The position numbers and the translations under genes were made by a program. A stretch of 64,000 bases of DNA from JBDHTS01 sp044221445 (GTDB lineage: Bacteria; Pseudomonadota; Alphaproteobacteria; Micavibrionales; Micavibrionaceae), in the NCBI GenBank assembly GCA_044221445.1, contig JBGAPF010000002.1, forward strand, positions 1-64,000. Direction: 5' to 3'. Below, one piece after another: positions 17,650 to 26,502 of this stretch (the stretch's first letter is position 1; each line of letters opens with the position of its first letter). The notes under the pieces were generated by a model. The model was given only the letters and a program-made list of their open reading frames with translations. It was not told the DNA's origin and searched no databases.

Positions 17650-17682
17650 ATGCCCCGGGACAGAAATGTCCCGGGGCATTTT
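17650..17682 (+). terminator. Terminator of the OmpA-type lipoprotein gene
   Basis: Thirteen-base perfect arms (ATGCCCCGGGACA and its complement) with a GAAA tetraloop, followed by TTTT. It starts 18 bases after the stop codon. Confidence 0.93.
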
Positions 17683-17704
17683 CTATAGGAGCATACCCAA
17701 TAAC

Positions 17705-17741
17705 AAACGCCATCCTGGAAACAGTCCAGGATGGCGTTTTT
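17705..17741. terminator. Second, bidirectional terminator hairpin
   Basis: Fifteen-base perfect arms (AAACGCCATCCTGGA and its complement) with a 5-base loop, T-run on the + side and A-run on the other. It lies between convergent genes and probably serves the leftward lipoprotein gene at 17761, with the hairpin at 17650 serving the rightward gene. Confidence 0.88.
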
Positions 17742-17760
17742 AAATCCTAAGTCACCATTA

Positions 17761-18468
17761 TTACCATGGTGGCGGCAAAGGCTCAGGCTGCACGATCGGA
17801 ACACGCTGCGCTGGCGCTGAAGGCGCAGGGCTGATCGTCGGCGATCCCATCCCCTGCTGCCCCGGTGAAACTGGGCCCGGAGCGCTGACGGTCATATGCA
17901 TACGGTCCTGAAGCGCGGTCGTAACCATGGTGTCGACTTCCCTGACCACTGTCTGCATGAAATCGCGCAAAGTTGTTTCACGCTTTGCAATAGAGAAGCT
18001 TTGAGGCACAGTTATAAAACGCGTCAATTCTATGCTTGATTCTTTCGGCTGACGACCATCTGGCTCGATATCGGTAAGTCCGATGCGGATTTTCAGGTCA
18101 TAGCGATCCTGTTTCCCGACGCCCGCCCATTTCATGGCGCTGTTGTCCGCTTCGGTCACACTGTGGCGCACCGAGGCCTCCTGGATGACGACCTTCAGCG
18201 ATCCTTCATATCCCTTTGCCTTCAGGCGGCTTTCCGCATAACGGCGCAAAGCGACATCGGGCGGCGTTGTAAAAGCCGCCGCAGCCTGGCTGCTTTCTAC
18301 GGAAGGCACATAAGTCGTGGACACATCCACCGAACCGACCGAAACATTCAGCGGCGCTATGTTCTGATAATCGAGCTGCGGCAATGGCTTTCCGCCGCCA
18401 TTATAAGCGCATGCGCCCAGCGTAATGACCGTGGCGATCATAAGGGTTCGGCGAAACGATGAATTCAT
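17761..18468 (-). CDS. Predicted lipoprotein (235 aa), unknown function
   Basis: The N-terminus MNSSFRRTLMIATVITLGAC is a lipoprotein signal with the lipidated Cys at residue 20, so the protein should sit in the periplasmic face of a membrane. Residues ~30-195 are one mixed domain without a motif I recognise. The last ~40 residues are Pro/Gln/Ser-rich. The start at 18468 was chosen over one 27 codons upstream because GGAG precedes it and the lipobox falls at the right distance. The upstream extension would overlap hslO. The 70-base gap to hslO contains no clear terminator. Confidence 0.75.
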   Translation of the reverse strand: MNSSFRRTLMIATVITLGACAYNGGGKPLPQLDYQNIAPLNVSVGSVDVSTTYVPSVESSQAAAAFTTPPDVALRRYAESRLKAKGYEGSLKVVIQEASVRHSVTEADNSAMKWAGVGKQDRYDLKIRIGLTDIEPDGRQPKESSIELTRFITVPQSFSIAKRETTLRDFMQTVVREVDTMVTTALQDRMHMTVSAPGPVSPGQQGMGSPTISPAPSAPAQRVPIVQPEPLPPPW

Positions 18469-18538
18469 GAAAAACTCCGGAAGGTGAACAAGGCAAGGAT
18501 AGAAGATAAATTGCCGCTTCCCTATGTCAATACGGCTT

Positions 18539-19381
18539 TTACAATTCATGAGCCCGGAACAGGAAATTCCGGCTGCAGAACTGACAGTTCATTGTAATAA
18601 TGCCGTCTTCGGCCATATCGCGCCTGTCTTGTTCCGGCATGGCCGAAAGAATGCCGGACAGGCGCTCTGCCGTGCAACGGCACCCTTTGGAAAGCTTGAG
18701 CGGCTCGAATATCCTGACGCCTTCCTCATGAAAGAGACGGATCAGGAGATCTTCTCCTGTCAGGCCCGCGTCCGTTAATTCGATTTCCGTGCAGCTTTGC
18801 AGCAAAATCATCGTCCGTCGCCAGTCGTCTTCTTCGGTCGTGGCTGCGGCATATCCCCCCTCTTCCGGCATATGCTGCACAAGGATGCCGCGTGCGTGCC
18901 AGTGGCCGTCCCTGAATGCTACGGCCATTTTCATGCCTGTCCTTATTTGCTCGGACTGCCGGAAATATGTCTGCACGCTTTCAACCAGGTCGCCGGATTT
19001 CAGTTCGACGATCCCCTGATATCGCTCCGTCTGTGGGCCCTGATCGACCGTAAACGCCAGATGACCATGCCCCATCAGATCGCGCCCTTCGATCGCCATG
19101 GCTTCGTTCATGGTGGCGCAGGCACGCAGCGCCCCCTGCGACGTCAGGTCGGCGACCACCATCCTGACCGGTCCTTTGCCCTGGGCCTGCAATGTAAAAA
19201 TGCCGTCGAACTTCAGCATAGAGGCCAGCAGCGCCGTAAGCGTGGCGGCTTCCGCCGTCAGGCGGCTCACCTCCTCCGGATAATTATGCGGCCCCAAAAT
19301 TTCATCGAGCACAGGCCCCAGGCGGACGATACGCCCACGCAGCCCGGTACGCTCCAGCATGAAGGTTTGAATAAAATCCAT
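18539..19381 (-). CDS. hslO: Redox-regulated chaperone Hsp33
   Basis: Cytoplasmic holdase chaperone activated by oxidation. The C-terminal zinc site is clear: GCRC near residue 230 and CQFC near residue 267 give the CxC...CxxC that releases zinc and forms disulfides on oxidative stress. The N-terminal domain has GPVRMVVAD and the usual 280-residue length. Its ATG overlaps the stop codon of the upstream ABC permease by one base, so the two are translationally coupled. Confidence 0.93.
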   Translation of the reverse strand: MDFIQTFMLERTGLRGRIVRLGPVLDEILGPHNYPEEVSRLTAEAATLTALLASMLKFDGIFTLQAQGKGPVRMVVADLTSQGALRACATMNEAMAIEGRDLMGHGHLAFTVDQGPQTERYQGIVELKSGDLVESVQTYFRQSEQIRTGMKMAVAFRDGHWHARGILVQHMPEEGGYAAATTEEDDWRRTMILLQSCTEIELTDAGLTGEDLLIRLFHEEGVRIFEPLKLSKGCRCTAERLSGILSAMPEQDRRDMAEDGIITMNCQFCSRNFLFRAHEL

Positions 19382-20196
19382 CAGCCCTTGATCTTATAAC
19401 CGGTTTTAAGCATCCAGAGGCATAAGGCCCCAAGGCCGATATTCGCTATGGTCAGAATAGACAGGCCCGTCATGATGTGCCCGTCGCTATGGCCTATGAA
19501 CCCGCTGCGAAATCCGTCGATCATATGAAAAAAAGGATTGAAATGGGCGATGGCCTGCCATACGGGCGGCAGTGTTTCCATGGAATAAAACGTCCCCGAT
19601 AAAAATGTCAGGGGCGTCACAATGAAATTCGTGACCGCGGCTATATGATCGAATTTCTCAGACCATATCCCGCCCGCCAGCCCCAGCGATGAAAGCATAA
19701 GCGTTCCCAGAAACGCGAATGTAAAAATCTGCAATAGTGAATGGATGTGCATGAGTGAAAATAGGCTGATGGCGATCGTGCAGGCCAGGCCTACCGCGAG
19801 TCCACGCACGACGCCGCCGGCGACATATCCTATGAACAGTTCCGTCGCACTCAAAGGCGGTATAAGGACGTCGACGATATTCCCTTGCACCTTGGCGATC
19901 ACGACAGAGGACGATGTATTGGCGAACGCGTTCTGCACCATCGTCATCATGATCAGGCCGGGGGCCAGGAATTCCATATACGGCACGCCGCCCACGCTTT
20001 GCCCTATTTTGCCGAATGCCAGGGCAAAAATGGTATAATACAACAGGGCCGTTATGACCGGCGCGACGATCGTTTGAGTATAAACGGCAAGAAACCGCCC
20101 CGTCTCCTTACGCACCAGCGTCATCAGCCCGATCCTGTTGAGACCGCTGACCCGCCTTGAGACCGGGGCTTGCATGGCATTCGTCTGTTCTGACAT
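19381..20196 (-). CDS. ABC-2 type transporter permease (271 aa)
   Basis: Integral membrane subunit of an ABC-2 exporter. Six membrane segments are visible after an N-terminal cytoplasmic amphipathic stretch. The family pattern around LTFLSGTFYSMETLP and HFNPFFHMIDGFR is typical of the NodJ/YadH/drug-export permeases. The start at 20196 (MSEQTN) gives the normal length; a start 40 codons upstream would run through the divergent recX start. No ATP-binding subunit is adjacent, so the partner must be elsewhere. Substrate unknown. It is coupled to hslO by a one-base overlap. Confidence 0.85.
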   Translation of the reverse strand: MSEQTNAMQAPVSRRVSGLNRIGLMTLVRKETGRFLAVYTQTIVAPVITALLYYTIFALAFGKIGQSVGGVPYMEFLAPGLIMMTMVQNAFANTSSSVVIAKVQGNIVDVLIPPLSATELFIGYVAGGVVRGLAVGLACTIAISLFSLMHIHSLLQIFTFAFLGTLMLSSLGLAGGIWSEKFDHIAAVTNFIVTPLTFLSGTFYSMETLPPVWQAIAHFNPFFHMIDGFRSGFIGHSDGHIMTGLSILTIANIGLGALCLWMLKTGYKIKG

Positions 20197-20224
20197 GATG
20201 GATTCCGTAAAGATTGGCACAGGG

Positions 20225-20818
20225 ATGAACGAAGGTAAACCCACTGCACATAATATCAAGGCTTTTGCGGCGAACCGCAAGACGCCGAAGAAAATTACTG
20301 CGGAATATCTGCACAATGCAGGGCTGCATTATCTCCAGCGCTTTGCCAGTGGCTCGGCGCATTTCCGACGGGTTATGCTGCGCAAGATCGATCGCTCCTG
20401 CGCTTGCCATGAGGACCAGGACCGCGAATCCTGCCTTATGCTACTGGATGCCCTTATCGAAAAATTTCTGCGTTCCGGCCTGCTGGATGACCAGGCGTAT
20501 ATCCGGGGTTCCGTTTCCAGCCTGCGACGCCGCGGTCTTTCCTCCCGCGCCATCCAGGCCAGGATGGCGGCACGAGGCCTGAGCGAAAGCGCGATAAAAT
20601 CTGCGCTGGCTGAAAATATGGGCGAAACGGGAGAAAATGATCTTCATGCGGCCCTACGGTTCATCCGTCGCAAGCGGATCGGTGCCTACGCAACTACGAC
20701 CTGTGACGATACGCGCGCCCTTGCTGCGCTGGGGCGTGCCGGATTCGATTATGAGACATCGAGAAGAGCGCTCGCCTTATGCCATGAAGACGCCGAGATA
20801 CTGTTGATACGACGCTAG
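20225..20818 (+). CDS. recX: Regulatory protein RecX
   Basis: RecX family modulator of RecA filaments, made of repeated three-helix units. Diagnostic stretches are ITAEYLHNAGLHYLQRFA, LRKIDRSC, LLDDQAYIRGSVSSLRRRGLSSRAIQARMAARGL, and the C-terminal repeat with ALAALGRAGFDYETSRRAL. The start is uncertain. The ATG at 20225 gives 197 residues with a normal RecX N-terminus. ATGs at 20195 and 20198 would overlap the divergent permease start. No good ribosome site is seen for any of them. The stop directly abuts the stop of the convergent histidine kinase gene at 20819. recA is not in the window. Confidence 0.85.
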   Translation: MNEGKPTAHNIKAFAANRKTPKKITAEYLHNAGLHYLQRFASGSAHFRRVMLRKIDRSCACHEDQDRESCLMLLDALIEKFLRSGLLDDQAYIRGSVSSLRRRGLSSRAIQARMAARGLSESAIKSALAENMGETGENDLHAALRFIRRKRIGAYATTTCDDTRALAALGRAGFDYETSRRALALCHEDAEILLIRR

Positions 20819-23404
20819 TCAGTTCATCCGGCCTTCGTCCGGCTTAAGGCTGGCCTCGGTCATGATATCCGTCTTTCTTTCACGCACGGTTCCCACACGC
20901 TTGGCAGGAAAGATGACCGTAGCCGTAGTGCCGATCCCCTTCTGGGAAAACAGTTCGAGCCGCCCGCCATGCAGCCGGATCAGAGAGTCGACGAGGGTAA
21001 GGCCAAGGCCCGCACCCGAGCCGGACCTGTTCATCGATGAATCGACTTGTCCGAACGGCGACAACGCCTTTTCGATTTCGGTCTCGTCGAGACCAATCCC
21101 GGTATCCGTGACCGAAACCAGCATATGCCCGTCCGCGTCGATTGTATGGGACAATGTGATGCGCCCTCCTTCCGGCGTGAACTTGATGGCGTTGGACAGG
21201 AGATTCAGCATGATCTGCTTGATCGCCAGCTCTTCGCCGACTAGGGATGGCACGCCACCGTCGATCATATTGGTGATTTTCAGGCTACCCTCGCGCACGC
21301 GCGGCTCGATAAATTCCAGGCAGTTGGCGATCAGCTTCGCCATATCGACATGCGCCTCGTTCAGCTGTCGCTCACCCGCATCGATGCGGGAAACATCGAG
21401 GATTTCATCGATGATGTGCAGCAATTTCTTTCCGCTGCTATGAATGTCCATCGAGTATTCCCAGTATTGCCGGTTGTCCAGCTTGCCCAGCACTTCATCC
21501 TTGATGATTTCCGAAAATCCTATGATCGCATTGAGCGGCGTACGCAGTTCATGGCTCATGTTCGCCAGAAATTCCGATTTTGCGCGGCTGGCTAGATCTG
21601 ACTGGATTTTCGCTTCGCGCAGCATGATTTCCGTTTCCTTGCGCTGCGTAATGTTTTCAAGGCTTCCCTCGAAATACAGGATGTTTCCGTCATCGTCCTT
21701 GACGGCCCGCGCGTTGAGATTCAGCCATATTTTTTCGCCTGTCCGTGTTTTGCCCTGAACTTCAAGATTGTTCACCATGACGCGGCTCGCCATCTCGCGC
21801 AGAAAACGGCTGCGGTCCCGCGCGATCGCAAACATGAAGTCGAGGGCGTTGCGGACTTCGCGCAGCATTCTTTCGGGATTATCAAATCCGATGATGCGCG
21901 CCATGGCCGGGTTGGCACTAAGAATCTGCCCTTCCGGTGTCATTTGAAAGATCCCACCCGCAGCATTTTCCACGATGGCGCGGTATTTTTTCTCCGCCTC
22001 GCTCAGGGCGCGCTCGGCGCGTCGGCGTTCTTCGACATCCGTGAAACTGCCTACCACACGCATTTTACGGTTCTCGTCGAGCCGCAGCATTGATACTGCC
22101 ATTTCTACGGCCCGGAATGTCCCGTCATTCGTGCGCAGGCGCGCAAACGTGCGGTATGAATTGCGTTTGCCGCGCACAAGTTCCTTGAATGCCATGCGTT
22201 GCTCTTCCTGTTCCTGTTGATGCATCAGGTCGAACAGGCTGCGCTGCACCGAATGACTGATATCGAACCCCGTGATGCGTTCCCATGCAGAATTCAGGAA
22301 AATGATCTCACCTTCCGTATTGGTCTCGAAAATGATATCGCCCACGGAATCGACGATGGCGCGGTATTCCCTTTCCGCATTGCGCAGCACGTCGTTCAGC
22401 CGTTCCCGTTCCGCGGCCTCGTATTTCAGTTCGTAGTTCTTTTTTGCGAGGGCCCGGTTCATCGAGGCCAGACGATAAGACTGGTTCTGGTTGCTCCGGA
22501 TATACAGCATCCCGGCTAAAGTCAGCACCCCGCCGAACAGCAGAAGAAACAGGGGCATTTTCTCCAGGATCGCATCGCCGCCGAAACGGGAAAGTCCGAA
22601 CGAAACCTCCCAGATGCTGTCTCCTATTCTCGCTGTAAAGGCGTTGTTACCGGCGCTGCCGCCGCTGTTTTTTTTCCGGTTCATCGTATAGATGGGCTTG
22701 CCTGTCGTCTGGTCGCGGATCGAAAGTCCCATCAGATTGGTGCGTTGGGACAGCCAGGCGGAGTTCAGCAGCACGCTCGGTCGCGCCACGCCCACCAGAA
22801 GGCTCATGACCTCTCCATCGGCACGGCGCAAGGGACGGACAAGCGCAAAAGGGCGGGCATCGATTCTTGGGTCGGCCTGTTCCTGGATATAGTCTGTTTC
22901 CGGCATCTCGATCATATAAGCGATGTCCGAACGGCTTCCCTTGAGTCGGCCAAGCAGAAAGGCTGCCAGCGCGCTATCGGATTTTCCGGCATTTTTTACA
23001 GAGTCGTTTACATACAGGTTTATAATTTGGAACCCGCCCTGGCCAGGCCCCATCCAGGCAATCCGGTCGAAAATTTCGCTGTGAGGAAGGGCATATTTCA
23101 GGCGCCACTGCACGGTTACAGGGCTTTCCTGGGGCAGATTGTCGGCTACGGCGATGGCGATGCGTATTGAATATTCGAAATTCGCCAGTTCGTCTTTGAT
23201 GGCCTGGCTGGTTTCTTCCACCATGCGGCTGTAATCCGCCTGCATGGATTGTGTGATGAAATAATTCAGGGCAAAATAGGCCGTAAACGTCAGGATAAGG
23301 CCGTTCAGGAAAACAAGCCACTGAGCCAGATTGCCGCGCACAGGCGTATATCCCGCTGAACTGACGTCGTTTTCAGAACCTTTAAACCCTTTGACAAGTG
23401 TCAT
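20819..23404 (-). CDS. Membrane PAS-PAS sensor histidine kinase (861 aa)
   Basis: Transmembrane sensor kinase. One membrane segment is at residues ~28-50, then a ~230-residue periplasmic sensor region resembling CHASE-type domains, a second segment at ~283-303 and a short coiled coil. Two PAS domains follow (about 345-465 and 475-595). The HisKA box FLANMSHELRTPLNAIIGFS has the phospho-acceptor His at residue 618. The ATPase domain has the N box (NLLSNAIKF), G1 (DTGIGL) and G2 (GAGLGLTLV). No receiver domain or cognate regulator is adjacent, so it is an orphan kinase. The signal it senses is unknown. Confidence 0.9.
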   Translation of the reverse strand: MTLVKGFKGSENDVSSAGYTPVRGNLAQWLVFLNGLILTFTAYFALNYFITQSMQADYSRMVEETSQAIKDELANFEYSIRIAIAVADNLPQESPVTVQWRLKYALPHSEIFDRIAWMGPGQGGFQIINLYVNDSVKNAGKSDSALAAFLLGRLKGSRSDIAYMIEMPETDYIQEQADPRIDARPFALVRPLRRADGEVMSLLVGVARPSVLLNSAWLSQRTNLMGLSIRDQTTGKPIYTMNRKKNSGGSAGNNAFTARIGDSIWEVSFGLSRFGGDAILEKMPLFLLLFGGVLTLAGMLYIRSNQNQSYRLASMNRALAKKNYELKYEAAERERLNDVLRNAEREYRAIVDSVGDIIFETNTEGEIIFLNSAWERITGFDISHSVQRSLFDLMHQQEQEEQRMAFKELVRGKRNSYRTFARLRTNDGTFRAVEMAVSMLRLDENRKMRVVGSFTDVEERRRAERALSEAEKKYRAIVENAAGGIFQMTPEGQILSANPAMARIIGFDNPERMLREVRNALDFMFAIARDRSRFLREMASRVMVNNLEVQGKTRTGEKIWLNLNARAVKDDDGNILYFEGSLENITQRKETEIMLREAKIQSDLASRAKSEFLANMSHELRTPLNAIIGFSEIIKDEVLGKLDNRQYWEYSMDIHSSGKKLLHIIDEILDVSRIDAGERQLNEAHVDMAKLIANCLEFIEPRVREGSLKITNMIDGGVPSLVGEELAIKQIMLNLLSNAIKFTPEGGRITLSHTIDADGHMLVSVTDTGIGLDETEIEKALSPFGQVDSSMNRSGSGAGLGLTLVDSLIRLHGGRLELFSQKGIGTTATVIFPAKRVGTVRERKTDIMTEASLKPDEGRMN

Positions 23405-23542
23405 GACAACCGGTTTTCCACGCCTTGTGAGCTCCGCACGGCGAAGCTTTCCTACGACTGTGGGACATTTCGGTTAAACAATTGCTAATATAGAAGAAAA
23501 ATCGTCCTGATCATGCGTCTGTGCATATCTCCGGCAGTCGAC

Positions 23543-23571
23543 TTGACAAGTTTTACATGCAGTTTTACTAA
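23543..23571 (+). promoter_or_regulatory. Phasin gene promoter
   Basis: A full TTGACA (23543-23548) is followed after exactly 17 bases by TACTAA (23566-23571). This is the best sigma-70-like promoter seen in the core part of the window and lies 53 bases upstream of the phasin start. The rest of the gap 23405-23542 shows nothing clear. Confidence 0.7.
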
Positions 23572-23582
23572 TTGATGTTAAC

Positions 23583-23598
23583 CTGCGAGTGTGCGCAG
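23583..23598. promoter_or_regulatory. Dyad in the phasin leader, possible PhaR operator
   Basis: CTGCG and CGCAG arms surround a 6-base centre, starting 12 bases after the -10 element. PhaR proteins repress phasin genes, and CTGC...GCAG-type sites are reported for some of them. Assignment to PhaR here is inference; a repressor bound at this position would block transcription. Confidence 0.45.
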
Positions 23599-23623
23599 CG
23601 TGTATCAGATAAGGGGAATTACG

Positions 23624-24079
23624 ATGGCCGCCAATGACTTTTCCCGTCTTTTCAGTCAGGACAATTTTCCGTCGCTTAACGGTTTTCTCGATTTTCATTC
23701 TGTTCTTGAGGCGCAGCGCCGCAACCTCGAAGCATTCACTGAATTTCAGCAGATGGCCTTCGAGGGCATTCAGGCCGTGGCCCAGCGCCAGGCCGAACTG
23801 CTGACACGCATCGTACAGGATAATTCCACCCTCGCCCGCGAAATCATGGGCGACAGCACGCCGGAGCAGAAGGTCGCGCGTCAGGCCGATCTGATGAAAA
23901 AAACCTACGAAAATTCAGTGTCCGGATTTCGCGAACTGACCGGCATGCTGAACAAATCCAGTACAGAAGCTTCTGACATCATTACCCGCCGGGTCAGTGC
24001 ATCCTTTACGGAAGTGAAGTCCGCTCTGGAGAAAACTGCAAAGCAGCAGGGCGCGGCGCGGCAAAAAGCCGCCGCCTGA
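23624..24079 (+). CDS. Phasin family protein (151 aa)
   Basis: Small helical protein expected to coat PHB granules. The phasin pattern covers nearly the whole length: LEAQRRNLEAFTEFQQMAFEGIQAVAQRQAELL, followed by a long amphipathic helix and a Gln/Ala/Lys-rich tail. The ATG at 23624 has AAGGGG upstream; an in-frame start 11 codons earlier lacks one and would enter the leader dyad. It lies 16 kb from the phaCAB genes, as is common. A strong promoter and a candidate operator precede it. Confidence 0.9.
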   Translation: MAANDFSRLFSQDNFPSLNGFLDFHSVLEAQRRNLEAFTEFQQMAFEGIQAVAQRQAELLTRIVQDNSTLAREIMGDSTPEQKVARQADLMKKTYENSVSGFRELTGMLNKSSTEASDIITRRVSASFTEVKSALEKTAKQQGAARQKAAA

Positions 24080-24099
24080 ACCACTGTGCGTAAGCTGAT

Positions 24100-24369
24100 A
24101 TGAGTATTTCCAAATACTGGAAAGTTCTGGTGTCCGCCCAGGACACGAAAGCCGTCGAAACTCTTCTCGATCTGGCTAAAAAATCCGGAGGCGAATTCTA
24201 CAGGCATCCTTTAGATGACATAATCGATTCAAAGAGCGGCCTCCGCGCCTGTTTTTATATCTGCGCACTGACCGACGTATCGGCGCAAAGATTATATTCG
24301 GAAGTCAAAACCCGTGTCGTTACAGCCAGCATGCAGCCCGGTATCCGCCATACAAGAGACCGGTTTTAA
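24100..24369 (+). CDS. Hypothetical protein (89 aa)
   Basis: Small soluble protein not recognised. It begins 20 bases after the phasin stop in the same direction and may be co-transcribed. The ribosome site is weak (TAAGC). The sequence has no membrane segment; it is basic at the C-terminus (KTRVVTASMQPGIRHTRDRF) and contains two Cys (RACFYICAL). The opposite strand offers no better frame, and the gene fits neatly before the convergent kinase gene at 24376, so it is probably real. Confidence 0.55.
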   Translation: MSISKYWKVLVSAQDTKAVETLLDLAKKSGGEFYRHPLDDIIDSKSGLRACFYICALTDVSAQRLYSEVKTRVVTASMQPGIRHTRDRF

Positions 24370-24375
24370 AACCTT

Positions 24376-25701
24376 TTAATCCGGCAATTCGATCAGCGCC
24401 CTCAGGCCGCCCCGGGGGCTTTTCTCCAGCCATACTTTTCCGCCCTGCCCCGTCACGATGTCCTGCACGATCGGCAGGCCCAGTCCAACGCCGCCCGTTT
24501 CCGGATTGCGCGACGGTTCGCCGCGCACGAAGGGCTTGAATACTTCTTCGTACTGGCTTTCGGGAATGCCCGGCCCGTTATCGTCGATGGTGATGCGCAA
24601 TCCCGTTTCGATACGCCGCGCCTCAACCCAGATATGGCTGGCATATTTGCGGGCATTGCTGACTAGGTTGGCGATGCAGCGCTCGAACGCCACGGGTCGT
24701 AATTGCGGGAACAATCCCGGGTCGGCCTGCAGATCGATGACGGCGCCCTGACGCCTTGTCGCTGTCACGACCCGTTCGAGCAGGTCCTTCAGGTCTGTCC
24801 GCACTGTCGCTTCGCTTCCCTGCCCGCGCGCGAAATCCAGATACGCATTGACCATCCGCTCCATGTCCTCGATGTCTTTTTTCAGGTCCTCGGCGTCCGA
24901 TGTGTTGCCCAGCATCGCGACCTGCAGCTTCATCCGGGTCAGCGGTGTGCGCAAATCGTGCGATACGCCTGCCAGCATCGCCGTGCGCTGCTGGATCTGC
25001 CGCCTGATCCGTTCATGCATTTCAAGGAACGCGCGCCCCGCCTGGCGCACTTCCCGCGCGCCTTCGGGTTTGAAGCTGGACGGTATATCAAGGCCCTTCC
25101 CGAACCGCTCCGCCGCCACCGCCAGCCGCCTGATGGGCCGGATCTGGTTGCGCATGAACAGGATGGCGATCGCCAGCAGTATGATTGACGTGCCTGACAT
25201 CCAGAACAGGAAAATATAACTGGTCGATGAAAACAGGCGCCTTTGCGGTAACGATACGTGAAGGACTCCATTGCTGAGCTGTAATGTCACGTCCACCCAT
25301 TTTTCTTCCGTATCAATCCGCAAATTATGGGGTCTTCTTACCTGTGAATCCAGTGCGTTATGAAGTGTTGTTGTGACAAGAGATTTATAGGTGGGGTCTT
25401 CCTCTTCAGTAAAAATCTCCCCCGGATCGAAACTGACCAGCATATCGAGTTCGCGCGCCGCATAACTGGCAAGCCGCTCCAGCTGCGCCTCGCTGACTCC
25501 TTCTTCTATGGTATCAGCCAGAACGCCGATTTCGCCGGCAACGGCATAAGCCAGCCGGTCGGTCATTTTGCTCCAGTGCCGTTCGAAAAAAACATAGGTC
25601 GTGACGATCTGGATCATCAGCACGGGGATGACGAGGATCAGCAGCGACCGGCCGAACAGCGTGCGCGGCATCAGCCGCTTGAGTTCACGAAAGGGGTTCA
25701 T
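24376..25701 (-). CDS. EnvZ-type sensor histidine kinase (441 aa)
   Basis: Two-component sensor with membrane segments at residues ~18-38 and ~162-184 enclosing a ~120-residue periplasmic region. A HAMP linker (~185-240) follows, then a HisKA box AGVSHDLRTPLTRM with the phospho-acceptor His at residue 248. The ATPase domain has NLVSNARKY, DDNGPGIP and GVGLGLPIV. The layout is that of the EnvZ/RstB group. Its start overlaps the end of the response regulator by 17 bases, so the pair is co-translated. An exact EnvZ assignment is not claimed. Confidence 0.9.
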   Translation of the reverse strand: MNPFRELKRLMPRTLFGRSLLILVIPVLMIQIVTTYVFFERHWSKMTDRLAYAVAGEIGVLADTIEEGVSEAQLERLASYAARELDMLVSFDPGEIFTEEEDPTYKSLVTTTLHNALDSQVRRPHNLRIDTEEKWVDVTLQLSNGVLHVSLPQRRLFSSTSYIFLFWMSGTSIILLAIAILFMRNQIRPIRRLAVAAERFGKGLDIPSSFKPEGAREVRQAGRAFLEMHERIRRQIQQRTAMLAGVSHDLRTPLTRMKLQVAMLGNTSDAEDLKKDIEDMERMVNAYLDFARGQGSEATVRTDLKDLLERVVTATRRQGAVIDLQADPGLFPQLRPVAFERCIANLVSNARKYASHIWVEARRIETGLRITIDDNGPGIPESQYEEVFKPFVRGEPSRNPETGGVGLGLPIVQDIVTGQGGKVWLEKSPRGGLRALIELPD

Positions 25702-26437
25702 CGGTCACCGCCCTTAAAACATATCCCTTGCCGCGGACGGTCTGCAGCAGGCGCGGCCGTTTCGGATCATCCTCCAGCTTGCGGCGCAGGCGGGTCACCT
25801 GCACATCGATGGTCCGTTCGCCTGCCGCGTCCATACCGCACAGCCGGGCCAGTTCTTCCCGGCCCACGATGCTGCCCGTCCGGCTGGCCAGCGCCCGCAA
25901 AAGATTGCCTTCGACTGCGGTCAGGCGTTCCGAATCCGGGCCGGCCTCCAGCGCGTTCGCTTCCGGATCATACCGCCAGCTTCCCACGGTAAAACCTCTG
26001 ATATCGCCGACTTTGCGCGGCCTGCGGCGCAACAGGGATTGCAGGCGCAGCACCAGTTCGCGCGGCTCGAACGGCTTGGAAAGGTAGTCGTCGGCCCCGG
26101 ACTCCAGGCCGTTGATCCGGTCCTGCGCCTCTCCAAGGGCGGTCAGAAGAAGAACGGGAATATCCTGAATGCTACGAAACGATTTGATAAAGTCCAGTCC
26201 GCTCTCGCCCGGCATCATGATATCGAGGACCAGCGCATCGAATTCAAAACGCTCCAGAATGGCCCGCGCCTCGGCTGCGTCTTTTGCGGTGGCGGCGACG
26301 AATCCGTTTTCGGTCAGGAACCGTGAAACGAGGGACCTTATCCGTTCGTCGTCGTCCACCACCAGAATATGGGGCAGATCTTCCGGATTTTCATTTGGAC
26401 TTAAGACCATGGCGGCTGATATATTTCCGGGTGTCAT
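25685..26437 (-). CDS. OmpR-family response regulator (250 aa)
   Basis: The receiver domain has HILVVDDDERIR, the phosphorylated Asp at residue 72 (LVLDIMMPGESGLDF), Thr in LLTALGE and Lys in LSKPFEP. The winged-helix DNA-binding domain at residues ~150-245 ends RTIDVQVTRLRRKLEDDPKRPRLLQTVRGKGYVL. It partners the kinase encoded directly downstream. A start at 26410 (MVLSPN) is an alternative with GGAAA upstream; 26437 has GAGGGC. The gene is divergent from the aminotransferase gene, with 65 bases between them. Confidence 0.92.
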   Translation of the reverse strand: MTPGNISAAMVLSPNENPEDLPHILVVDDDERIRSLVSRFLTENGFVAATAKDAAEARAILERFEFDALVLDIMMPGESGLDFIKSFRSIQDIPVLLLTALGEAQDRINGLESGADDYLSKPFEPRELVLRLQSLLRRRPRKVGDIRGFTVGSWRYDPEANALEAGPDSERLTAVEGNLLRALASRTGSIVGREELARLCGMDAAGERTIDVQVTRLRRKLEDDPKRPRLLQTVRGKGYVLRAVTDEPLS

Positions 26438-26502
26438 TATGGACAGCCCTCAAAACATGCGGGCTTCCTGACATTAGTCCGTAATAAGGAGTTTTTCAAA
26501 CA

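Noticed and set aside
16598..17713. A 371-codon minus-strand frame opposite the OmpA-type lipoprotein
   Set aside because: The plus frame has a lipobox, an OmpA domain, a promoter and a terminator; the minus frame crosses that terminator and has no recognisable domain.
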